From Hypomyces perniciosus (taxonomy: Eukaryota; Ascomycota; Sordariomycetes; Hypocreales; Hypocreaceae), in NCBI GenBank assembly GCA_008477525.1, contig SPDT01000013.1:543501-607500 (forward strand): 64,000 nucleotides of DNA, written 5' to 3'. The stretch's first letter is position 1, and each line of letters opens with the position of its first letter. The notes below the pieces were generated by a model, which did no database searches, had not been told where the DNA came from, and worked only from the letters and a program-made list of their open reading frames with translations. Made by a program: the position numbers and the translations under genes. Positions 56,543-64,000 of this stretch are shown piece after piece.

Positions 56543-57472
56543 TCACGCACCCAAGTGCTCATCGAACCATGCCACAGCCTGGAAGAAAGCCTGCTCCTTG
56601 GCAAACTTCTGGACCTTGATGCTGATGTCGCTACGGACGGCAAAACCGTGACTGACGCCGGAAAACAGGTTGATCTGGAACGGCACCCCGGTCTTGATGA
56701 GAATCTCCTCCGACTTGTGTCGCTTCTCGGCGGGGAAGATGGCGTCCGTCTGGGCCGCGGCGATGGAGAAAGGGCCTGTGATGGCAGCGAGCTCAGCCTC
56801 CTCGACAAAAGAGGGGTGGGCGACGAAGCCGACGTCGATGCCGTCCTTGTAGTGGCGGACAACATACTGATGAATCGAGTTGTAAGCTGTGCATGTTCCA
56901 AAACATGCAGGATAAACTCATTTAGGGGACTCACCTTGGCGCCGAAGCAGTAGCCTACAGCACCAATCTTCTTGACGCCATACTCCTCCTTGAGGGCTTT
57001 GATGGCCTTCTCGACAATGGGGTCGACAAACTCGGCAGTGTGAGGGTTGTCGCCGTTCGTGCCCTTGGTTATCCAGGCCATGAAGTCAAAATTGGGAGGC
57101 GCGTTCAGCTTGACTGTATCTCCGTAGAATAGGTCAGGGACCAGCGTGGTGTAGCCCTTGGAAGCGAAGTTGTCGGCCAAGAGCTTGCTGTTCTGCCAGA
57201 GGCCAATGACGTCGGTCAAGAAGAGGATGCCGACGTCCTTGTGCGCCTTGCCCTCGGGAGGAGTGGCGAGGTAGGCGTCGATGGAGCCATCAATCTTGAC
57301 GTCCTTGCCTTTGGCCTCACCCCTATAACAGGAATGTTAGCTGTGTATTCTTGGACTTTTATGGCTTCAAATCGCGGCAAAAGTTGTGGCGGACGGGGCA
57401 TAGCAGAGGTGTGAAGACATACTCGTGGAGGGTGCCAACAGAGCAGCACTTTGCGGGAGGATTGGACGCCAT
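56543..57472 (-). CDS. Dienelactone hydrolase family protein, 3 exons
   Basis: Minus-strand exons 57472-57423, 57322-56935 and 56866-56543 give 253 residues; introns are 100 and 68 bp. Joins read GTLHEGEAKGKD and CFGAKYVVRHY. This is an alpha/beta hydrolase of the DLH group: the nucleophile Cys is in GYCFGAK, the acid in AQTDAIFP and the His in GVSHGFAVR. Early markers are GILFLTDVIGLW and LVPDLFYGD. Bacterial DLH opens dienelactones in chlorocatechol breakdown; fungal members of this length (yeast Aim2-like) are cytosolic or mitochondrial with unknown substrates, so only hydrolase activity is inferred. Confidence 0.87.
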
Positions 57473-58072
57473 GGTATCTGTCTCTCTTCTGTGTCTGAGG
57501 TGATCGATGCTCAAGCTGTACAGACGGAAGCTTGTCGATGTGTGCTGAGTTGAGGGATGGATAGCTGTCGGAATGAGAATAGATGGCGGGGTTGATTCGC
57601 AGCTTTATACGAAATCCAACGAGATGGAATTATGTGACGCCATCATCCCACCATCTTCTTAATTCAAATACCTGCTGTGGGGCTCGATGCCGTTGATCCT
57701 TCGTCCACCAAACCAACCGCCAAAACCCCTCAGAATCTCAAATTGATAGTACTAGTATCGCAGGACTTGCGGACCTCGGTACAGTACCGAAACACCAATT
57801 CCATGTCCGAATTTGTTGCGGAGACAAATGGTGTATTTCTTCTTCTTCCTCCTCTTAGATAATCTTGTGCAGCATTTCCTAAGTCCCTTAATTCCGGCTG
57901 GAAAGGACTTTTGTTAGCCAATGAGTCGTCTCTTAACCGTCTAAATCCGGATAGCTTTGCGGCTATGGTTATTCACCATTGGCACTAGTGAGCAGAGAGA
58001 GCCGTGACGTGAAGGGCGTCGTGAGGAATATCTGTCATGCGGGGTATCATTGCAGCAGGATTATAAATCAAC
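57473..58072. other. Intergenic region
   Basis: 600 bp: promoter of the hydrolase gene and 3' side of the WBP4-like gene. An open frame at 57730-57921 (minus) has no features. Nothing else is seen. Confidence 0.3.
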
Positions 58073-58948
58073 CTATTTCGAGCGAATCCCTTTCGGTTTT
58101 CGCTTCTTGAACACCACTGCCGGGCCAGGAAGACCCGTGTCCCCTGGTTCCACCTCAGACTTCACGAGGGGCTCGTCGCTGGCCTTGGTGCCAGTGAAAC
58201 CTCGGGATTCGGTGTCTGGTTCCTCCTTGATGGCGATATCCTCCTTCTTTACGTCTTCGCCATCTTCTTCCTTCTTGACAACATCTGGCTTCACGTCTGT
58301 CTGTTGTTTTAGGGGCATCGTTCCGCTGAGCAGTGCATCCAGCTCTGCGTCCTCGTCCTGTGGCATCGTTTTTGAATCGCGCCCCCATCTCCTTGGCTTC
58401 TTGAACAGGCCGCGCACAGCTTCTTCCTCCTCCTTTTCCTCCTCTGTCTCCTCACGCTTCCTGATCCCAGTTGCCTTAGCCGCGACCTTGCCCTCTCCCT
58501 GTTCTTCGTCCCTGTCCTCGATGACACGCGTGCTCGTAACCGTCCACTCTCCAGGCATAGCCATCTCCGGCCTGAAATCATCCGGCACAGCGACTCCCAG
58601 CGCCACGAGCTGCTCCCTTTGAGACTTTAGCTGCGATTCGGTCGGGGCCGCACCCGCAGCTTTCCCTGCCGCAGCATTACGCGCGCCGGAACCAGAAGGT
58701 CCTGATGATGATGATGATGATGATGACCCGTTAACCACTCCATTCAGCCTGGCAATCTCTTGTCGCGCGCGATCCTTTTCGCGCTCTTCTCGCTCGTGGC
58801 CGCGGTGTAGGTCTCGTAGGAAGCGCTTCAACGCGCCCTGGTGCTTGGCCGTAGTCTCGTGGTTTTGTCGCTCGACTTTGGTGTCGCGCACATAGCAGGA
58901 GCAATGTTTGCACCAGTATTTTGGTGTTGATTTCCAGTATTCAGACAT
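58073..58948 (-). CDS. U1-type zinc finger, WBP4-like splicing protein
   Basis: Single exon, 291 residues from ATG 58948 (MSEYWKSTPKYWC). The N-terminal matrin/U1-type finger is complete: YWCKHCSCYVRDTKVERQNH...H (~11-35), followed by a basic helix KRFLRDLHRGHEREEREKDRARQE. This is the start of WBP4/FBP21, a spliceosomal A/B-complex protein that bridges U1 and U2 snRNP. A short poly-Ser run comes from a GAT repeat on the plus strand. The rest is Lys/Glu-rich with two KPDVVKKEE-like blocks, ending KKRKPKG. No WW domain is seen, which fungal relatives often lack. Nuclear location is inferred. Confidence 0.8.
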   Translation of the reverse strand: MSEYWKSTPKYWCKHCSCYVRDTKVERQNHETTAKHQGALKRFLRDLHRGHEREEREKDRARQEIARLNGVVNGSSSSSSSSGPSGSGARNAAAGKAAGAAPTESQLKSQREQLVALGVAVPDDFRPEMAMPGEWTVTSTRVIEDRDEEQGEGKVAAKATGIRKREETEEEKEEEEAVRGLFKKPRRWGRDSKTMPQDEDAELDALLSGTMPLKQQTDVKPDVVKKEEDGEDVKKEDIAIKEEPDTESRGFTGTKASDEPLVKSEVEPGDTGLPGPAVVFKKRKPKGIRSK

Positions 58949-59408
58949 TTTTGCGGGCTCGTCTGTCAAAAAAGTCGGAGATAAAGTCTACGGAAAGTTC
59001 TGAGATGCGTTTAGAGCTTGCCTTGGCTAATGCTTGGCTTCCCTTTGCATCGGGCTGCACGGATTATGTAATCTTGTCTTCTTGAGCACTAGCCACACCA
59101 AGCGCTTCTACCTTTCTCACGCGCAATTCATTCCCAATGTGGTATTACTGATCATTGATTCGTTTTTATTTGTACGGAGTGCTGATAGACTATATGTGAT
59201 ATTCCGTGTATTTCCAATCCCCGTACTAATCCGTTGTCATTACTCTCAACTGCTTATCCAGTCATTAAATCCACTCCCCCTATTCATTTCGTACTGTTGA
59301 ATCCATTTCGCGGACCCAACAGAAGTCATATACATTCTGTATCATGTGCTTCAAAATATGCTTTTAGATGTAGAGATGTATGCTCATTTCCCGCGAGACA
59401 TCTTCAGT
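58949..59408. other. Intergenic region
   Basis: 460 bp between two minus-strand genes; 3' end of the PIR-like gene and promoter of the WBP4-like gene. One near-match to the dispersed motif (TACGGAGTG) at about 59173. Nothing else is seen. Confidence 0.3.
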
Positions 59409-60438
59409 CTACAGGGCGAGAAGGCCGGCCAGGGCCAGGGCCAGGGCAGCAGTGATGCCAGGGAGAGTCTTCGAGCCACTGTTGACTGGCACCTGAGTAG
59501 CTGAAGGAACAGGGGGCACAACACCAGTGCCAGTGCCGATGGGAGGCCTAGTACCTCCAGTGGGAACCTGAGGTTGGCCATCGGGGATTTGAGTGATAAC
59601 AGGGTAAGATGGGGTAGGGGATCTGGTGGGAACCTGTGGTTGGCCGTTGGAGATCTGTGTGATAACCGGTAGAGTGGCAGTGTTGTTTGGCGCCTGGGGT
59701 TGACCGGAAATCTGGGTGCCGGGAGGAGGACGTGATGTGATGGAGGCGCATGGTGTTGTGTGAGCCTGGACCTGGCCATCGCCAATCTGGCACAAGGGAA
59801 TGGCAACCGTGGTTGTGTGGACCTGAGGCTGACCGTCAGAGATGACCGACACGACGGTGGTCTGGACGATCTTGGTGCCAACGGTCTGATGGCCGCCGCC
59901 AATGGTGTTATTACCGCCGTTGCAAGGCAAGGCAATGATGTCGATAGGCTCACATTGAAGTGCCCAGTAGCGGTCATACAGGTTGTAGAAACTTCCTGAC
60001 AGGCACTGGTAGAAGGTTGTAGAGGGTCCCAGAGCCAGCGCGCCGTTGGTGCAAATGGAGAAACCAGCAGTGTAGATGGCACCGGACTGAGGGGGAGCAT
60101 CGAACTGGAATTGATAGTTGGAGGAAATGTAAGCAGTGCGGCCCTTGGCATCCTTCAGAATACCGTTTTCGAGAGTTAACAGCAGGGCATCGGGATTGTC
60201 GCAAGATCGCTTCTATATGACGTGTCATTCATGAGTACGAAGACGAGAGTTGATCTTCGGGAATACTTACATGCATGGCCCGCTTGGTTAACTTGCTAGT
60301 GGTGACCTGGAACGTGCTATTGAAAGAAGCACTGCAGCCCGCAGGGGCGGTTCCATTGGGCGCGATGTTGTCTGTGACACCACCAGCAGCATATGCTGTG
60401 GCCACGAGGGCAACACTGGCCAGGGGAGTCCACTTCAT
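59409..60438 (-). CDS. PIR-like, GPI-anchored cell wall protein, 2 coding exons
   Basis: Minus-strand exons 60438-60271 and 60212-59409 give 323 residues; the 58-bp intron joins TKRAMH to KRSCDN. Signal peptide at 1-18 (MKWTPLASVALVATAYAA). Two Lys-Arg pairs (TKR and HKR) flank the join and look like Kex2 sites. A four-cysteine domain follows (KRSC, then FSICTNG, YQCLSG, ALQCEPIDI), the PIR C-terminal type. After it come at least five degenerate PIR repeats of the form Q(I/V)xDGQPQ(V/A) separated by Pro/Thr linkers. The end is a hydrophobic LPGITAALALALAGLLAL tail typical of a GPI signal. Wall glucan cross-linking through the repeat Gln and GPI attachment are inferred. An 83-bp intron lies in the 5' leader. 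Confidence 0.85.
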
Positions 60439-60443
60439 GACGG

Positions 60444-60526
60444 CTGAAAGCGATGTTGTTAGTCGTGGTGTATTCCATCATGCTGGTGAAGAGTCAATCA
60501 CAAGAGTGTATATGGAGAGTACATAC
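60444..60526 (-). other. Probable 5'-leader intron of the PIR-like gene
   Basis: On the minus strand GTATGT at 60526 and CTTTCAG at 60444 bracket 83 bp, ending five bases before the start codon (CCGTCATG). Donor and acceptor are both strong. Confidence 0.6.
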
Positions 60527-62360
60527 CTGCTGTATTAGGGTATCAATTGGCTTTGTCTCAGACTGAGCAAGTAACCCCGTGTAAGAAGAAGCGACAGGAT
60601 GATTCTCTTTCCAAGCGATAGACGGAATGAGAAATCAATAGCGAGGGCAAAACAAATGCAAGGCACCAGCAATATGCTTTGAGATGGGTGATGTATTCGA
60701 TGCTGTGAAATGGAATTGATGGTTGTGAAGGGAGAAGGGATTTGGGGAGGGATGGCAAGACTCATATATTCACTCTCCGTCTCCTACATCATCGCTGGGC
60801 AAGGATGAGCAAACCAACAAAAAAGTTGATAAACTTGATGCTATACTGGCAAACCGGGCTGTGGAGAGGCTGATCCACTTGGGGTGGTTGGGACATTGCC
60901 ACATCTGATGTCAGTCAACGTCTGGCCTATACTCTGGGAGGGAAAGAAACCGTGATGCATTGAATGCGGACCCCAACCCGGTCACTCACGGAGATGTGCC
61001 GGTCACAGTAAGCAATTGCGCGCTCCTCTCGCAGTGTGTAAGTGACGGCATATTATCCACCCACACCGAGCAGTTTTGCCAAGGGAGGAGCAAGAAGGAT
61101 GAGTCGTCATTGTGATGATGCGGATTTATTGTGGCCTCGGCCATAATCCTGTGTAAATCCACTCGCCGTTAGAGAACAAGCCACTCAGTGTTTATTTCCG
61201 TCCTACTACTCCGTAGTATGTAGTAGAGGCAAAACCGTCTGCCAAGTGTTGCTTGGGGTGACAATGGTGGGCAAGATGCAGCACATGAGTGGCCGCCATG
61301 CGACGTCGAAAAGCCCCGTTACGTTGCCATGGCCGGCGCAGCAGAAACCGTCGAATTGGGGTTTCCGGCATAAACTCTACCGGGACCTCTATGTCAATAT
61401 GTGGCTGTCAAGAGTGTCAAAATGTTTCGACAACATGAGTGGTGAAGAAGACCACTGAGCGTCATTTTCAGCAAGGAAGCCACCACAAAAAGAGCTGCCC
61501 CTCATTTTACCCCTCCACAAGTCGATCTCGATGAAAGCCGGCTCCCAACCTCGTCCATATAACGTGGTGAAGTGAGTTTGGTGTCCCTGTTCCTGTCCCT
61601 GTCATGATCAGCAATCAGCGTGTGCAGATCAATGCACAGCCCACAACGTATGTCGAAATCGATTTCGTCAGCCCTTTACGGATTGATCCCCATCTACGGA
61701 CAAGAAAGATACCTTGTAGTCTATCTATCTATCGAAAAGAATGAATGTTATCATTTCCAAGATCGCCGATTGGTTCGGTTCATCTTCCCTGGCCAACGGC
61801 GGGAGCCCATGAACTGAGTGCCTATGAGGTCATCGATATACTTGGGGGGCCTCAAAAACGACCATGTCCACCCTAGCACACTAGTAGGACGACCGTAACG
61901 CTGAGTAGTAGAAAAGTACGTTTTGGTTTGCCAAAAAAAGAAGTTACTTCGGTTTTCTATATAATTGCCATATAAATGAAAGTCGACATGTTTTTCTGCA
62001 TCACACACCAAGATCACAACAATTTTAACAACTTCAATACATTATCTACTACTTTGCTTCTAAAAGTTGACTGTTTTGAATAATGATTTCGCTATCGCTA
62101 CTCCAGTAACTTATCTATTTGCAGTCTAAAAATAAATGAAATTAGAGACTACTGTAATGTGGTGGAATAGATCTACCTATGGCATAGCATAGAAGGTCAC
62201 GTATCTACACGCAGTGTAGGCTCACATTTTGCTGGATTTTGGTCTGTCATTCCAGTAGTATCAAGTAAAAAGAATATAGATATTGATAACAAAGTCCTTT
62301 AGAACAAAATTACCAAGACCTTAAATTTATAATAGGTTTTATATTAAAAGTATTTTATTT
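60527..62360. other. Long gene-poor region upstream of the PIR-like gene
   Basis: About 1.8 kb. Holds the PIR-like promoter, a TACTCCGTA at 61207-61215 and a decayed foldback arm at 61838-61865. Frames at 61246-61458 and 61751-62017 have no features. From ~61900 the sequence becomes A/T-rich, but it keeps CA/TG, so it is not RIP DNA. Confidence 0.4.
61838..61865. repeat. Decayed relative of the 22.9-kb foldback arm
   Basis: 28 bases matching 22915-22942 at 25 positions, including CTCAAAAACGACCAT. The expected right arm is not well preserved (a GACGACCGTAACG fragment follows at ~61888). Confidence 0.65.
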
Positions 62361-62747
62361 TTATTCACTTCCACATTCGTCACTTATATCCTCTCGTAAA
62401 ATGTCTACTCCAATATCTTCTACTTGTCCTCCATAACGTTTGCATAGCCGGTCAAACAATTGCCCATTACTGTCCCGGAGAAGACATCCTTTTTTAGAAC
62501 ACAATCTCCCACTTGCCCTTTGACAGAGCTCGCTTAGTTTGTTGTCGGAACCGTCAATCTTGCAGGCCTTGATATCGAATAGATGAAACCCGTCAGTGCA
62601 ACCAAATTGAGGCACCCCATCGGCACCTACGATAACGTGGTACTGCCCCTGCGCGCACTCTGTAGCGCACTCATGGTTATCGCTGCACGGGTAATCCTTG
62701 CCGAGACCACCAATAGCTAGGAGGGCGATGATAAAGAAGGGCTTCAT
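62361..62747 (-). CDS. Small secreted cysteine-rich protein
   Basis: 128 residues from ATG 62747, no intron. Signal peptide ~1-16 (MKPFFIIALLAIGGLG). The mature ~110 residues contain ten cysteines (PC, EC, EC, GC, AC, LC, LC, GC, LC, EC), enough for five disulfides, with no known domain that I recognise. The gene stands alone in A/T-rich, gene-poor sequence at the window end, as is common for lineage-specific secreted proteins. Function cannot be assigned; an effector or antimicrobial role is only a possibility. Confidence 0.65.
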   Translation of the reverse strand: MKPFFIIALLAIGGLGKDYPCSDNHECATECAQGQYHVIVGADGVPQFGCTDGFHLFDIKACKIDGSDNKLSELCQRASGRLCSKKGCLLRDSNGQLFDRLCKRYGGQVEDIGVDILREDISDECGSE

Positions 62748-64000
62748 GATGGCTGTGGCAGTATGTTAGATATGCAGTGAGGGAAAATATCTAGCTATTT
62801 CAACGAGCTGGCAGCAGACCTTCGGAAAGTGATGGTTGTGAAGCGGGTGGTCTATGCATGAACAGTTGTCGTTCCGCAAATAAGGGAGTCTGTTCATCCG
62901 GCACTTTTGGGGGGGACAGTTATCGAAACAAATAAACGAAGACGTATATGGACACGTGCTTGGAAGAACAAATATGTTTGTTTCGCTGATGTCAATCTGT
63001 TGTGTAAAGTCCACCTTAGGTAGAGTGTTACGCAGCAGCGATCAGCTATAGCCGGCGACAAATATGAAGATGTCTTCGGGTATATGCAATTGAAGAATCT
63101 TGCTTTCTTGTTATTGAGAAGAAGTATTAATCTTTAAATACAGAAAGATCATTATTAAAAAAAAAGAGGTCGGCGGAGATAGTAGATTAAGACCGACTGA
63201 AGGGATAGAAAAAAGCTGACACCTAAGACTGGCGTACAATAGTGCAACAATCAGAAGCCGATTTCCTCAACTAACTCTGGGACACGTCTCGTACAACTGC
63301 TGTTAACTGGATATATACTCGTCGCCAGCGAGCGATCACTATACCGCCTCTCAGTCACATGAGACAGCCCAGACTCCTTTTTCCGCCTTTAGCACAGAGG
63401 AATAGCTGTCATGTTTCAACCACAGCAATGCAATGACATTGGAAACGAGCATCAGCAGTCATTATGTCTTATTCAACTCGTATGCTCGCGGAGTTTCGGA
63501 AGACTTTCCTAGCTGGGTACATCATCTTTTACATAGTATGAATGAGTCAACATAAACACCACTTCTGTCACATTATTTCCATCTTGTACGCCGAGCCATG
63601 ACTCATTGTCGGTTCTTAGATTCGCTGAATTGTGCTGTTTGTATCAATGACAGTGGCTAGAGCTGCTGGTGTATTTGCGTTGTGTAACACGGTTATGAAG
63701 TCAGTCTGAACACATCGCAATAATAGGGCGTTCTGGGCACCTGGATGCCACTCCATTACACCGTGTTGTGTGTATCTGTTGACCCGATCCCTTGATCCTA
63801 ATTGGTTTTCTATCCAGCCATTTTATCATAGAAAGAGAATGTGGCGCGTTCTGTTTCACTTCATTTAAGTCCTCCCTTACATACCCGATTTCTAATCATT
63901 CCAACAACTAGACTGACGTTATCCGACAAGTTGATGGTCGTGAAAAAGAATGTGTTGTTCCGAAGAAGACGAAAGAATCAAAGCTCCACTTCCATCAAGG
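62748..64000. other. Gene-poor window end
   Basis: 1.25 kb. A minus-strand frame at 62766-63014 is cysteine-rich (CPYTSS, CFDNCPPQKC, CSC, CC) but opens with GTG, has no signal peptide and lies where the promoter of the secreted protein should be; it could be a broken exon or chance. Beyond 63015 I see no coding, repeat or RNA feature. Confidence 0.35.

Noticed and set aside
61246..61458. 70-codon frame in the PIR upstream region
   Set aside because: No features; overlaps the probable promoter region.

Overview
The window is genomic DNA of a filamentous ascomycete. Genes carry short introns (mostly 45-100 bp) with GTRNGT-type donors. The gene set is typical of Pezizomycotina: a Zn2Cys6 regulator, a LysM protein, a PIR/GPI wall protein, Hul4, Rei1, Kap123 and an ADGF deaminase. 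A large block shows the CpA/TpG-to-TpA decay of repeat-induced point mutation (RIP). A hypocrealean Sordariomycete is my best guess, but that is inference from style, not a database match.

Layout. 0-24.4 kb is a dense, mostly housekeeping arm with 11 genes: ADGF-type adenosine deaminase, a 4-TM protein, LisH/Srp40 nucleolar protein, C3HC zinc finger (NIPA/Rsm1), mitochondrial EngB GTPase, a fungal PD-(D/E)XK-like protein, an AlkB-type dioxygenase carrying a 47-copy GAGAAG repeat, Hul4 HECT ligase, Rei1 60S factor, a type I membrane protein and a short-chain dehydrogenase.

24.57-37.92 kb is one transposon nest. The outer unit is a RIP-ruined Ty1/copia element on the minus strand, with 266-bp LTRs, target duplication GGTAG, and a half-tRNA(iMet)-like primer site. 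It is split by a RIP-ruined Ty3/gypsy element on the plus strand, with 226-bp LTRs, target duplication CTGCT, and a Tf1-like self-primer site. Three islands inside the nest escaped RIP: a 545-bp candidate solo LTR and two related ~160-bp elements with TCACGGCAC ends. No intact gene lies in this block.

38.3-46.9 kb looks like accessory DNA: a vWA-zinc-RBR ubiquitin ligase abutting the nest, a UDP-glycosyltransferase, a Zn2Cys6 regulator whose finger is split by a 24-nt exon, and a membrane-anchored LysM protein. 47.4-60.4 kb returns to conserved genes: Kap123 importin, TAPT1/Emp65 membrane protein, D123-like protein, dienelactone hydrolase, WBP4-like splicing factor and a PIR/GPI wall protein. 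The last 3.5 kb is gene-poor and holds one small secreted cysteine-rich protein.

Genes are transcribed singly. Several pairs share divergent promoters (Srp40/C3HC, EngB/DUF7924-like, Hul4/Rei1, regulator/LysM). No secondary-metabolite backbone gene, CRISPR array, tRNA or rRNA was recognised. I do not see a convincing new multi-gene system. The most unusual items are the nested and bounded RIP block with its primer sites, the (EK)47 insertion in the AlkB enzyme, the vWA-RBR ligase, and short dispersed DNA motifs (TACGGAGTA and a foldback family).
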